A stretch of DNA of 64,000 nt from Pollenia angustigena (GCA_930367215.1 OV884056.1:281400067-281464066), one strand, 5' to 3'; shown: positions 11,389-23,275, numbered from the stretch's first letter. Numbers and translations: made by a program. The notes: generated by a model from the sequence alone, not told the origin.

Positions 11389-12358
11389 CAAGTAAGAGTG
11401 CTATATTCGGCTATGCCGAATCTTATATACCCTTCACCGTGATGAGATTAGAACAAAAAGTTATACATACACATAAATAACGTTCTTTAGATAGGTATAA
11501 ATAAATATTAATTGAGCCACCAACTTTTCATTTCGTCAAGCCGAAGAATATAAAAAACCAAACAATTTATATATGTACCTAAGCCCGTTTCCTCTTTTGC
11601 CAAAGTTGATGTTTGAAATTCGTTTTATAATCTTAAAATCGTTTTTTAGAACATAAAAAAATTAAATAAAAAAAAATGAAAAAAAAAATCCTTTTTGGGA
11701 TTCGAACTGGCAATATCATCAGTCTCAGGAGAGAACTTAACAACTCGGCTACGAATGCTTTTACTGAAGAAGCGTTAAATTAAAATATATTGAGTCTATT
11801 AGCATGTTTCTTTATTTGAGCGGCATATCATACACATGCATTAATGTGTATGCGTAAAATAAAACACATTACAAATAAAATCCACCACTTGTAGTGAAGG
11901 GTATAAAAAAATCAACAAAAAAACCACATTACCAACACTGTATTACCATAGCCACTGTATGACCGTAGAAACCAAAATTGAATTTATGGTATGGTATGTT
12001 TATGTCGTTTTGGTAATACAGTGTTGGTGTGGTAATGTCACGTCTAATTGGACCTTTAAAGTAAACATTTGAGGCAGTCGTGGTTTTTTACTCATATCTC
12101 AGCCATTTGTGGACCGATCTTGCTGAATTTCAATAGCAAACAATTCCGGAACATATGTGGCATAAATGTATAATAACCTGACCCCCATCATATATGGGGT
12201 CTTCGATAAATCCATTTCAACGGACAGACGGACAGATGGACATCGTTAAATCTATATATATATATATACTTTTAGGGTCTAACATTAATATTATAGAAAT
12301 TACAAACGGAATGACAAACTTATAAATAACCTTTTCACCACCTGTGGTGAAGGGTATA
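11389..12358 (+). mobile_element. DINE-1/Helentron-like element, copy 1
   Basis: It starts CAAGTAAGAGTGCTATATTC, followed by the short palindrome CGGCTATGCCG, and ends CACCACCTGTGGTGAAGGGT. Similar copies lie at 26051-27100 (same orientation), 27646-28575 and 40264-41700 (inverted). The GTCCG/GACGGACAGACGGA block and the ATATATACTTT..GGGTCT stretch resemble Drosophila DINE-1 (INE-1), a non-autonomous Helentron-type repeat; that assignment is by memory of the consensus. The copy carries a minus-strand tRNA-like module at 11690-11760. Confidence 0.65.
11690..11760 (-). repeat. tRNA-Ser-like relic inside DINE-like copy 1
   Basis: Read on the minus strand, TAGCCGAGTTGTTAAG resembles a tRNA-Ser/Leu A box, and CAGTTCGAATCCC resembles a B box, about 40 nt apart. 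The cloverleaf stems are poor, so this is a tRNA-derived relic or SINE head and not a working tRNA. The same module is in the other three copies of this repeat. Confidence 0.55.
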
Positions 12359-12422
12359 ACAATAATAATAAATTTAAAAAAAAGGAAACAAAAATTTTTG
12401 CCCACAACAATATTACGTATTT

Positions 12423-13005
12423 GGGCGATTCTATTCTAGACAACTTTTAACATCAATTTTCAAATCACACCATTTGACACTTTTTTGATGCCAATTTTAA
12501 GTAAAATATCTATATTTTATAATAATATATTTTTTTTAGACGTAAGCTTAAATATAAAGTTGTTGGGCACTTCGAATCATTAAGATTCATAGATTTGGCG
12601 CGAACAGAAAATTCATTGAATGTTGCACCCGTCATGGCTTAAAGAGCAAATTTCTTATTATTGGATTATATTTCTCTACGATGTTTGATTTGATAATCAT
12701 CGTCTGATATCTCATCTTTCACAATAAAAAAGAATAATACAATAAAAGTTAAAAAATTAACAGAGTTTTGTGTTTTTGTGGTATGATCTTATGAAAGTGG
12801 GCCGATTTGGTTGCACCCGTCATGCACTGTAAAGCTCTCTCGTGGCTATTTGATCGTTTCATATAAATTCTTGTAAATAGATAACAATAGTATATGAAAA
12901 AATGTTACCCCTTCTAGAAATAACTTAATTGCAAATGTGTTTCTTTCTATTAGTAAATGACATTTAAAGCATCTAAATGTTGCACCCGTCAGAATAGAAT
13001 CGCCC
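12423..13005. mobile_element. MITE with GGGCGATTCTATTCT ends
   Basis: Exact 15-bp inverted ends GGGCGATTCTATTCT are flanked by ATTT (12419-12422 and 13006-13009). It splits an older copy of the 50-kb MITE family (ACAATATTA..ATTTATTATT), and the unsplit copy near 50155-50175 shows the empty site. GTTGCACCCGTCA occurs three times inside. A 4-bp duplication leaves the superfamily open. Confidence 0.7.
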
Positions 13006-13009
13006 ATTT

Positions 13010-14867
13010 ATTATTATTTCTTGGAACATTTTGTAAAAATTTTCATTCAAAACTAAATAAAATTATTATAATATTGTTTAATTATTGGTAAAAGTAGTTT
13101 ATATCTACAGACAATATACAATTTTCCAAAACTGGCGCTAACTTTTACCTCCGTATTTATAAACGATTATTAAATTTAACAAACGTTTATTAAGGAGAAT
13201 TTTCATACAAAATTTGTTTTGTAAACCTTTATTAATTTGAAAATTTTTATAAATACAGGCGTTATTGTTTTGTAAAGACTATAAAAAAACCGCACTTTTG
13301 TGTAATTTTGTCTCTTTGTGAGAGAAATTTATGCTTGCTGTCTTTTCACGAACTTTACCCAAAAAGTAAAGAAACAGAGCTATTGTTTAGAAATTATTTA
13401 AAAAAAAAAAAAAAAAAAAAAAAAATTATGAGAGCTTTACAACTGTCAAATTTCTTTACTTCTTCTTGACATTTTATAACAAATTGTTTTCACACTATTA
13501 TACATTTTAAATTTGTTGGATTTTTCGATTTCTCGTAATACCCATTATTATGGTGTAAAAGTATTTTTTTTTTTAAATTGATTTCAGTTTTTAAATTCTA
13601 CATTAATTCAAATCTGATGTCATATTTTTTTTTTTTGTAATTTTCTTTTGTTTCCTTTAGGTTAATAATAAATAATTTATGTATGTTTCTTGTAAAAGGA
13701 AGAGATACATTAAAAAACATTAACTAAATGACCACTTTTTATTGTTATTAAAGAAACAAAGCAGCGAGTTGGTGATTTAATAAAAACAATGAGCAACTGA
13801 TGTTGTTTTAATAAACCAATTAAAATAATGAACCATAATAAAAGTTAAACAACAAGCAATAAAATATGAAACCATTTAAAGAAAAGTCAAGTACTTTAAA
13901 TGACAAATGAAATCATAAAGCAAATTATTTCCTACAATTTGTTATTAAAAAAAATAAAATTTTATAATTAATGCTCTAACAGAGTTAAACCAATTTATTC
14001 TAGTAAGATTTTTTTTGAATTAAATACTTTTTTTGTTTTTATTAAAAAACCCACACAAACTTTGATTAGTTTTTTTTTTTGCTTAGAGAAAATAAATTTT
14101 CTTTATAAAACTAGTTAAGTAGAGTTTTGAAAAAATAAAAATAATTTAATCTATTTCTTTTTAAAATTTTTAACACGCTGTTATGGTCAATGACAATGAA
14201 GTGTGGTTTTGCAAGACAAACAAATAACACACAAAGCTCAGACACATCCATCCCTGCAACCATCCATCCGTCCATCTAAATATTTATCCAGCCAACCATC
14301 CATCATTCATGTATCTATATATTTTGTTGTGATTAAAAAATAAGTAAAATTTAGTTGGTTTGTAACTTTTTTCTAATTTTATTTTATAGTTGAAAATTTC
14401 TAGACACTTGCATTTCTTTTGTGGCGTTAGTTGCTCTCAGACAGTCAGTCAGTTCGCCTGCCAGTCTTTTGGAGTTCATGTTGGCAGTAGTAAAACAATT
14501 GCAAGTGTTGTTGGTTGGCTGGACGGATGGATGGTTGTTATTTGCTTCTTTGTAGTAGACATTGGGTGTCATCTGTTGCCGCTGCTCTTGTTGTTTTAAA
14601 TATTGTTGGAACTGATTTTTTTAGTTATTGTAGCTGCTGTTTCTGTATTCTCTTTGACTGTTTAGTGGTTTGACTAACATGGACCTTTTAAGGCTAAATA
14701 CCAACAAACCAGTTGCGTATTTTATTTTTTTTTTAATATTGTTACAACTTTGTAAATTTATTTGTTTTTGATTTTTTTTTTGCAAAAGTCTTTAATATTA
14801 AAATAAATACAGTTGTAACAAAAAATTTTCGTTTATTGTTATATTGAAGAAATATTTTTAAATACTC
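13010..14867. other. AT-rich stretch, dispersed repeat copy 2
   Basis: The region near 13155-13260 is copy 2 of the short repeat first seen at 4781. A poly-A run lies at about 13400-13424. Near 14250-14300 a CATCCATCC-type microsatellite is present, and near 14510 its complement GGATGGATGG. No gene is recognisable; the overlapping open frames at 14384-14599 on both strands show no known motif. Confidence 0.5.
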
Positions 14868-14999
14868 AGCCTTATTACGGTTATCGATCTCGTAAACGAT
14901 TAAGTCTTTTCGTTATAGATAAAAGTAACCAACAACCTCTGATCTTTAATCAACTAACGACTTAGTCGTTTACTTAAACGAGAACCCTCATAAGGCTGA
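14868..14999. repeat. Short inverted-repeat element (MITE-like)
   Basis: The ends TCAGCCTTATTACGGTT and TCAGCCTTATGAGGGTT are inverted around a 130-bp sequence, with internal CGTAAACGATTAAG and CTTAGTCGTTTAC also inverted. The target duplication is unclear. Confidence 0.55.
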
Positions 15000-16045
15000 T
15001 TGTGTATTTTGGGCCTACAGCTTGATTTAAACTGTAAAGTTTTTGCTGGTAAAACCAGTGAATAGAAAGGTATGCGATGGGGTAGATAGGACTTGCTTTG
15101 CCCTACAAATAAAAGTTGAAATCCAATATAATAATATAAACGGAAATAAATGAGGTTTGAAAAAATTAGTGTATAAAAAAACTGCAGTCGAAACTAAAAA
15201 CTGTCGAGCAGAAAACGATAATTTGTTTTGACCAATGACCAATGACCAATGACAAATGAAGAAGTGGAAGAAATGGCAGTTTTTCTCCTTTGACTGCAGT
15301 TTTTTAAACGCTGCGAAAAATATATAAGTTTTTCTTGTTAATTATTTTAGAGTTATTGATTGCAGAATTTCTCAAAGAAAAATTCCCTAATATTTTTTTA
15401 TATTTCGCTTTATTTTCCTCTAAAAAAGCTGAAATATTGCTGCATTTGCTTTGTAATAAGAGGTGTTTTTTTATGAGGCATTAAATTTTTTTTTAAAAAT
15501 TAAGAAACACCAATTCAATGGAACGATTATGAACTTCAACCTGTCGCATGCTAGCGGGACAATTTTCATGACGTAATTTCCATTAAACACTGATAACGTC
15601 TTGTAAAGAACCCTCCCAGGTAGCGAATTCCAAAAATTTATTTGTTTATCACCTCATAAAGGCATCTTATCAGGGGATCAAAGTTACCCTTTATAAGAGA
15701 GGTAATTTTCATTTGCAAATCAGTTGCATTTTATGCACACTTGTGGTAACATATTTTAAAATTTGTAGCAAAGTGAAACGATTTTTTTGTGATGGAATAT
15801 TCTGTTGAAGGTATCTACTATATTATGGCTTATATTTTTTATAAAAAAGATGTATACTTTTGGTGTAATATTAATTTGTAAATGTATAGATAAATCCAGC
15901 AAATTTTACATTAATTGTAAACTTTAAAGATTAGCAACTTTTTTTATCCACCTAGATTTTTCTATATGTTGTACCTACAACATTCAGAAACAGATTGATA
16001 TATATTATAGACCCCGAAAAGGCCCGCAAGTAAAATTATTTAATT
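15000..16045. other. Unassigned stretch upstream of RAG1-like relic
   Basis: I see no gene. A short TGACCAATGACCAATGACAA tandem lies near 15235-15255. The last ~15 bases before 16051 form a pyrimidine tract ending CAG, which would serve as a 3' splice site for the frame that follows. Confidence 0.45.
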
Positions 16046-16050
16046 TTTTT

Positions 16051-17700
16051 CAGAGCGAGTCGTGGCTATGACGAAAATGGATTTTTTGAAGACTGGCTGA
16101 AATATGACAAAACTGAACGGAACAATGGCATTTTTTATTATATTAGAGAAAAATTCAATATGTCTGATGTTTATGATGAATCTCTAAAACAACTCAAAAT
16201 TAAAATATCAAGCCTTTCAGCAAAATTCAGTCAAAAGTGGACTTCTTTAAAGTATAACAAAGAAATGTTTATAATCAAACATAAAGAATGGTTAGAGGGA
16301 TCCGAAATCGAAATAAAGATGTGTTCTAACCATCCGTGCACTTCAACATCATCAGCGGCTCTCTCCGTAGGACGACCCAGAAAATCATTTGAAGACTCAT
16401 CAACGAAAACGAAGAGACGGAGACTTGAAGATCTTTTGAAACCGTGAACTGCAAGTGAAGATCTTACCGCAGCTGAGTTAGCTACTCGAAAAGAAGTGCA
16501 TCGAAGAGTTGCTAAACAGATCCATAACGTCGCGGTGAGTAAAACTAGAGAAAAGGATAAGTGTTCTGAACAAAGTCGGCAGTTAACACCAGACGAAGCT
16601 TTAGCTTATTATGTGGACTCGAAATCAACTTCTCACTCATATAAACAAGCAAGAAAGTGGTCAATAAAAGCAGGACATCAAGTGTATCCATCGTTTTATA
16701 AAAAAATAAAACGGCTGAACGATTAGTTAAAGTTCAGACGGAAGTCATTAGAAGTGTGTTACCTCGTTCATATTATACGTTGGTAAGCAAATGAAGCTGT
16801 GATGGGAGCTCAGGGCATAGCACGTATAAGCAGCAATTTGAGAACACTAAATCTACAGATGAATTTTTGTTCGTATACTCATTTGTTCCTTTGAGACTGC
16901 TTGAAAGCGAAACTGTGATCTGGCAAAATCCAAGACCTTCCTCTTCTTTTTATTGCCGTCCTATTAAGTTTATTTTTGCCAAGGAGACGAAAGATTTTAC
17001 GAAAGAAGAAACTTCTAAAATTTTAGATGAAGTGAGACAACTTCTTCCAACATTATGTAACGTTGCTGGATCTAAAATCTCTGTTAAACACGATTTGTTG
17101 TTAACAATGACTGATGGCAAAGTATGCAATGCCTTAACAGACACCAGTTCAACACAAAAGGGTTATATTTGTGGTGCCACCCTGTCTACTATGAACGAGG
17201 AGTTAAAGAAATATTCCATCAACGAACAACGCCTTGCATTTGGATTATCTACTTTACATGCATGGATCCGCACGTTTTAATGTTTGCTTCACATCAGCTA
17301 TCGCTTAGAAATAAAAAATTGGCAAGTCAGGGGAGATAACGACAAAGCTAGAAAATTTTACTTAATCTGTATTCCATGTCCGTTACAGTGCATAAAATTC
17401 TTGTACAGAGCGCGGAAGTTATGAAATCTTTTCTTCTTCCCATTGCACAACTCTCCGAAGGAGCCCAGGAGGCAAGAATGCTTTTAATTACGTCTGATCC
17501 TGTTATCAACTCGTATAGAGTTACCGCGCAGAAAATTTACTTCTTTGCCATTGGAGGTTCTGCAGTTGATTATCCCACCTTCATTTCTACCCGAAAGAAC
17601 ATCAGTAAGTCATTATTACGAATTAAATGAGAAGGATTATTTACTCTCTGAAAATTCTACTGAATGGGAGAGTGATGACGACTCATCTGATGGTGATTAG
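16051..17700 (+). pseudogene. RAG1/Transib-core-like transposase relic
   Basis: A single decayed gene can be followed through several frames. After a probable splice acceptor (TTTTTTTCAG at about 16050) the frame reads RGYDENGFFEDWLKYDKTE and runs through the methionine at 16160. The basic segment GRPRKSF..TKRRRLED follows at about 16367-16435. A lone TGA at 16445-16447 breaks the frame, which then continues to 16724. A second segment, after a TGA at 16792-16794, begins SCDGSSGHSTYKQQF with its aspartate at 16801-16803. Next come NPRPSSSFYCRPIKF, HDLLLTMTDGKVCNA, YICGATLS and FGLSTLHAWIRTF (to 17277), then a frameshift into CLLHISYRLEIKNW, and a C-terminal part SVTVHKILVQSAEV..LITSDPVINSYR (17376-17530). 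The SCDG box and the order of blocks resemble the RAG1/Transib catalytic core. This is inference from pattern alone. The position matching the second RAG1 aspartate (before LH) is a serine/threonine here. Confidence 0.6.
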
Positions 17701-17799
17701 TAGGTTTAAGTATTTTTTTATTATAACTATTATTCTTATTGTATTGTGTTAATATATAAGTTATTTAATATTATATTTCTTTGACTTATACACCTTGTT

Positions 17800-18828
17800 A
17801 TTATTTATATATAAAAAGAAGTGTACACTTTGATGTCACCACTAACTGCGAAAACGGGTAGACCGATTTCAACAACGTTGGGGTACGTTGGGGATAGTCT
17901 GTAGATGGTTTATGTAAAGTTTGCATGAAATCGGCCCAGTGGTTCCGGAGATATGGCATTTAGATTTTCCTATATATTCCCATACAAATATCGACAAAAT
18001 GCTCTCCATTTTAAACTCTTTTGAACTCTTTGAGTTGCCCCGGTAGGCTAGCTGGTAGCGAGCTAGTCTATCAGCGCCGAGGTTGCGGGTTCGATTCCCG
18101 CCAGAGACTCTGGTTTCTTTCCTGCAGACAAGCAAATTTAAAAAAAAAAAAAACGGCTTGACTGATTTTTATGAAATTTTGTATGTGTTTTTGTTAGGTA
18201 TGAGAATAGGTCGTAGAGTATATTTTATATCGCTAAAGGGCGCAAAATAGGGCATAAGCTCCTCCTCCCTATATCTTCTTAGCTAATCAACCTTTTTTTC
18301 TTAAAATTTGGCATGCAGGCACTGTAACATCTGAAAGAAAATAGGGAATAGGGCGTGCAACAGGGCAAGAGGAGTAAAAGCTCCCTGACCCTATATCTGC
18401 TTAACAAATCGACCGATTTTCTTGAAATTTTGCAGGAAAATAGTGTAACATCTGGAAAGAACTATAGCCTCAAATTTAGAGCGTGAAATAGGGCAATAGA
18501 TGTTAATGCTCCCCCTCCCCAATCTTTTAAACTAATCAACCGGGTTTCTTCAAATTTGGCATGCAGACACTGTAACATCAGATAGAGAATGGGCATGAAA
18601 TAGGGTAAGAGGAGTAAAAGCTCCCCCTCCCTATATCTTCTTAACTAATCAACTGATTTTCTTGAAATTTGGCGGGCAAATAGTGTAACATCTGGAAAGA
18701 ACTAAAGCCTATAATTTTTATTATCTTCTTAACTTATCAACCGGTTTTCTTAAAATTTGGCATGCAGACACTGTAACATCTGACAGAAATAAGTTATAAG
18801 GCAAAACAACGTTTGCTGGGCCAGCTAG
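17800..18828 (+). mobile_element. Helitron-like repeat ending in CTAG
   Basis: The sequence opens with AAAACGGGTAGACCGATTTC and contains several units of AATTTGGCATGCAGACACTG and CTCCCCCTCCCTATATCTTC about 240 bp apart. It ends TTTGCTGGGCCAGCTAG followed by T. A CTAG|T terminus preceded by a GC-rich segment is a Helitron hallmark. The 5' end is uncertain and no Rep/helicase frame is present, so a non-autonomous Helitron is inferred. A SINE lies inside at 18033-18153. Confidence 0.5.
18033..18153 (+). repeat. tRNA-derived SINE, copy 1
   Basis: GCCCCGGTAGGCTAGCTGGT supplies an A-box-like part and GCGGGTTCGATTCCCGCC a B box with a perfect T-stem, 30-35 nt apart. The copy then reads AGAGACTCTGGTTTCTTTCC and ends in a 13-A run. 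A second copy, inverted, lies at 52555-52663. The shared tail beyond the tRNA part shows these are SINE copies and not separate tRNA genes. Confidence 0.75.
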
Positions 18829-18879
18829 TTGTTAATAATTGATAAACAGAAACTGTTATTGTACTAATTTATTTAAAAA

Positions 18880-19952
18880 CAAGTTAGAGTGCTATATTCG
18901 GCTGTGCCGAATCTTTGATACCCTCCACCGACAGTTCGAATGTTTAAGGAGTAATATCTGTATGATGTTATTATTATCTTAAACTGTGACGATTTGCTTT
19001 TAATCATGGTTTTAGGTGTACTAAACTGTTTTCCGGGAGTAGGGTTTCTATGGGGCCTAGGGTAAATTATGTACCGATCTTCACGGAATTTCACAGTATC
19101 ATTTATAGTGCTATAAAACTGTGACGAGCCAAAATTTGTTATGATTGCATTATTTTTTGCGGTTTTAGGCGTACTAAACTGTTTTCCGGTAGTAGGGTTT
19201 ATATGGGGCCTAAGGTAAATTATGGACCGATCATCACAAAATTTCACAGAATTATTTCTAGTCCTAAAAAACTTTGACGTTTAAAATTTTGTTACGCTTG
19301 CGTTATTTTTTACGGTTTTAGGCGTACTAAACTGTTTTCCGGTAGTAGGGTTTATATGGGGCCTAAGGTAAATTATGGACCGATCATCACAAAATTTCAC
19401 AGAATTATTTCTAGTCCTAAAAAACTTTGACGTTTAAAATTTTGTTACGCTAGCGTTATTTTTTACGGTTTTAGGCGTACTAAACTGTTTTCCGGGAATA
19501 TTGTTTATATGGGGCTTAGGGTAAATTATGGACGGATCTTCACGAAATTTACCATCGTTTCCAGTCAAATAGAACAAATTTTTGCAAAATCTTATCTCAT
19601 TCCGTGCCTTATTCCAGCATTTATGTTATTTTTTGTAACAAAATTATCAATGTTTTAAGGTGGTGGTTCCACATTTTGATTCATAGCTCTGGTCCTACTG
19701 AACCGATTTTACTGGATTTCAATCCTAAACTGCTTAGGATAACTACAAGCAATTTGGCACGAAGTTTGTTTATTTCTTTTGTTCGAAAGTGAGCGTGTTT
19801 TCAACAGACGGACATGGCTAAATCGACTTAGAATTACTCAAGAACCCAGAATATATATACTTTATGGGGTCTGAGATGAATAATAAAAAAGTTTCACACG
19901 GAATGACAAACTTAATATACCCTCTTCACAACTAATTGTGGTGGAGGGTATA
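18880..19952 (+). mobile_element. DINE-1/Helentron-like element, second subfamily, copy 1
   Basis: It begins CAAGTTAGAGTGCTATATTC with the CGGCTGTGCCG palindrome and ends TTGTGGTGGAGGGTATA. The centre holds about four tandem units of ~153 bp (GGTTTTAGGCGTACTAAACT, TATATGGGGCCTAAGG, TTATGGACCGATCATCAC); two units at 19213-19520 are nearly identical. A central minisatellite is a known feature of DINE-1 elements. The inverted partner is at 48925-50022. Confidence 0.65.
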
Positions 19953-19984
19953 ATAAATAATATTTTGTAATTTAATAAATGTGG

Positions 19985-20533
19985 GTACACTATCATTATG
20001 ATTAATACCATGTTAGATAAGGCCATGATGGCTTTATCTCTCATTCAATAGGGAGATAAAGCTTTTTTTGTTTTTTTTTCCTTTGAATGGGAGATAAAGC
20101 CATCATGGTCTTAGCTCACATTAACAATATTAGAAAATGGCTTTATCGCTCATTTTAGTTCCGGAGACACTAAAGTTACGTATTGAAATCTGGCTTCGCA
20201 AACTAAAGTTTTTCTGCGTGACGGCCAGCGGCCGTGCTTAGGGGTTTTTCCCTCCAGTAGGACGCGGCAGGTGGCTTCGCCGAATAAAGTTTTCCTGCGT
20301 GCGTCACAAGAATAAAAGAATGTTTACACCATGCATAACAATTTTCTGAAAAAATATGGCTTTATATCTCATTTGCGAAAAAAAATATGGCTATATCTCT
20401 CATTTCGCAAAATTTTAAATATGACCTTACCTCTCAATGATTGGGCAATAAGGCCATTATGGCTTTATCTCCCATTTAATTGAGCAATAATGCCATCATG
20501 TCCTTATCTACCATGGTTTTAAGGCACCCCCCC
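19985..20533. mobile_element. Foldback-like element, ACCATGTGAG family, copy 1
   Basis: Arms of repeated GGGAGATAAAGCCATCATGG-like units face each other, around an interior with TCTGGCTTCGCAAACTAAAG, CGGCCAGCGGCCGTGC and TCCTGCGTGCGTCAC. The right end reads AAGGCACCCCCCC. The left end lacks the G-run terminus seen in copy 2 (61825), so it appears truncated. It abuts a mariner relic on the right. Confidence 0.65.
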
Positions 20534-21250
20534 GATTTGACAAACCCGCAGAAAGGTAGTCCAAAGGTGTCAAATCACACGAAGAAGGTGGCCAATTCAC
20601 AGGTCCACTTCTTGAAATAAATCGGTCATTAAACTTTTGGCTCAACAAAGTTAAAGTTGGCAATTTGCGCCGTGTTGTTTGAACCATTTTTCCTCCAAAT
20701 GATTTGCAATGACACAGGGAATAAAAATAAATCACGAATAACTTGCCTGTCGCGTTCGCCATAAACAGATTAAGTATTTATAGACAAATGAGCCGATGTA
20801 GCCTTCAACATGCAATCGATACCAAACTATATTTTTTTTTTTAAAATTAATGGAGTCTCATTAGGATTATGCTCTCTCCAAAAATGACAATTCTGGGGTT
20901 TCCCACATCCGTTTAGCCAGAAATGAGCTTCATCGCTAAAGACGATTTGATGATTAAAATCTGGTTCAACTTCAGGTTGATGCTTAACCCATTCATCGAA
21001 CATAAGACTCCAGTGGCACTAGTTCGATCTTTTATGGGCGAAATTTAAGATCTTTCCTCCTTCCAAGTAGTAGACGGATGGTGATCGAGTTGCTGAGAAA
21101 GCCATTGGATCGATAAATTCGAGCGTTCTGTCATATTCACGCCTACAGCGGGTTAATATTATCTAAAAGAGTAAATGTGGTCAAGAATCAATCCATAGTA
21201 TTGCGTATTAGCTGCTCAGATGGACGATTGAAAGCACCGTTTACTTAACG
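20534..21250 (-). pseudogene. Mariner-like transposase relic
   Basis: On the minus strand, pieces in different frames give YRALRKVNGAFNRPSEQLIR (about 21185-21245, N-terminal DNA-binding part), a FDEWVKHQ..EPDF linker, then FSDEAHFWLNG and KPQNCHFWREHNP (about 20870-20955, with the first catalytic aspartate), and finally FISRSGPVNWPP and SCDLTPLDYL (about 20545-20640, the region of the third catalytic residue). The middle segment that should hold QQDGATCH is degraded. Stops, frameshifts and loss of the end against the foldback element make it inactive. The family is the arthropod mariner-like type of the IS630/Tc1/mariner superfamily. Confidence 0.85.
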
Positions 21251-21264
21251 AAGTGCTCTATAAA

Positions 21265-22225
21265 GGCCTAACTATAACAAGCATATCTGGCTTAAGCTTC
21301 TGTCAAAAACTGACAAAAAGCCTCTCAAAAATATTTAAAAAAACAAAAAAAAAATATTTTACTCCGCACGGAAAGTGCGATCTGTTTCGCACTTTGCTTA
21401 AGCAAATGCCAGTTTCATAAAACTTCATAAAGCAAATGCCAGTTTCATAAAATTAACCAAAAAGTTTTCTTAAGTTCAATATGGTTCGATGCTTATGAAT
21501 TATATGTACACTGTTATAAAAATGCATCTTTATATTGATGATATCTAACATCAGAATTGTGACATCAATGTTACTACAAATGTCATCAATGATGCAAAAA
21601 GTAACATCAATCCAATGACTAACGTCTTCGTACAATTTTGTCATTTTTTACGTATCATCTATTTCAGACTATAGTGACATCAATTCGATGCCACATTTTG
21701 TATGTTATTACCATTATTTTCATGATTACAATGTATTATAAGAAGCAAAAATTCCTATATTCTATTTTTTTTAATTATTTAGGTAAATACATAAAATTTT
21801 TAAAGTAGAATGTCTTATTGTTGAGAGTTCTGCTGTAAACAAAGGTCGTAATTCAACAAACGTGAAACAAATACTAATATTCTCTCATTTTGACTTAAGT
21901 CAATTTCTATGACTTTGACTTAATGACAAACTGTCATTAAATTTATGCTAATGTTTCCTTTTTCTAATGTCACTGCGTCATCGCACTGAGGACATGTTTG
22001 TCATTTCTGTGATGCCGATGTGTCATTTCATTGATGACATAATTTCATTTTGAACCTGATGACACTTTGGCCAAGTGATGAAAAGTGTCATGGGGTCAAA
22101 AACAAAGACACTTGTCATAGTACTGATGTCAAAATACATCAGCGTTATGACGCCTTTTCTATCAGTGTATTCGCATAATTGCTTAAGCTAACTGGAAAAC
22201 CCAATTACAGATTCGAATTCAGCCT
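21265..22225. mobile_element. PIF/Harbinger-type MITE, AGGCCCAACC family, split copy
   Basis: The left part (AGGCCTAACTATAAC after TAA; AACAAAAAGCC..CTC, GTGCGATCTG, TTGCTTAAGCAAATG, TCTTAAGTTCAATATGG) matches the minus-strand reading of the 271-bp MITE at 32906-33176. The match resumes after the nested element at TTCGCATAATTGCTTAAG. The right terminus is degraded, so the end is approximate. Confidence 0.6.
21509..22167. mobile_element. TA-flanked MITE, CACTG family
   Basis: The inverted ends CACTGTTATAAAA and CACTGATAGAAAA are flanked by TA (21507-21508 and 22168-22169). It interrupts the Harbinger-type MITE. The core AGAGTTCTGCTGTAAACAAA near 21820 is shared with the CACAGAAA-type MITEs. 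Internal ATGACATCAATG-type motifs recur in both arms. Confidence 0.7.
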
Positions 22226-23275
22226 ACCAAATTACCCTAGGAAAGATATTTAGTTGCTCCAGTCCAAAACTTTGTTGGCTAGTGTAATTGTCTAAGTCAG
22301 TTTATTTTGAGTTTGTGTTAGAAAAGCAAAATTGTCTGAACGTGAATCATTTTTTTATGGAACAACCAAAAAACATCGATTCGTTTTTAAATAATTTATT
22401 TATTTTCGCTGAAAAACCAAAATTAGAAGACATACATACGTTGTTGTGTCCGAATACATACAGAATTTATTTTTGTCTTTAATATTGAGATTTAAAAAAT
22501 TCTTCCTAAGTAATCAAATTGGTTAATTTTTGCTTAACGAAAACTCCTAGCACTGTCATAAGTTGTTTTATCTGCAAATATTTTTAATGTCTATTTATTT
22601 TAATGTTCATTTATGGTGATTTATAGGACATTATTATAGCATGACATTTTTTTTGACAAGATTTTCTTGGCATTAAAAAAAGAGTTTGTTAATTAATTTT
22701 GTACCGAATTAACCTTTTTATAAACAGCATTTTTCGGATTTAAATATACAATTTAATTTTTACGAAGCACTATAGGAAATTTTCCCCTTTTTTTTGGCCA
22801 AAAGTAAAAATTTAAATTTTTGCAAAGTTTATTTTTTTTTGCTTTAATATAATAAAAAATATAACAAATTTCTGTTACTTTAACAGGTGTTTTGATTACG
22901 ATTTCTAAGCCAGTTAACAGAAAACCTTAAAGTTCAGTGAATTTTATGATATCTTCTAATAAAAGTTTTCGTAACAAAAACTTATATTTTTGAAAAATTA
23001 ATAAATGGGAAATAATGCCGAAGGTAAGTACTTTTACATTCTATAGCAAAATGTTGGTAAACTCATCTATGAAACCGATTAAATTATAAAAATTAAAGTG
23101 ACCTTAAAATGAACTAATCGAATTATGAATTAGAATTTTATAAAGACTAACAAAAAAAATTAAAACACATGTTAGACATAATATCATAATTGTTCTATAA
23201 AACAATCAATTTTCTTTCAAATTTGAAATATTTCATCTGCGAATTTTTTGCGAGCTTAAAAAAAATAAATTTTTC
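22226..23275. other. AT-rich stretch
   Basis: No gene is recognised. A 64-codon open frame at 22288-22482 has no motif. The rest is A/T-rich sequence. Confidence 0.5.

Noticed and set aside
11697..11752. Functional tRNA gene on the minus strand
   Set aside because: A- and B-box-like motifs are present, but the stems do not pair well and the module is repeated inside every DINE-like copy.
14384..14599. Overlapping open frames on both strands near 14.4 kb
   Set aside because: No domain, no splice context and no homologous copy in the window; both strands are open by chance over a CATCC-type microsatellite.
19985..20533. 9-bp target duplication for foldback copy at 20 kb
   Set aside because: The left terminus is degraded and no matching flank to GATTTGACA could be found.
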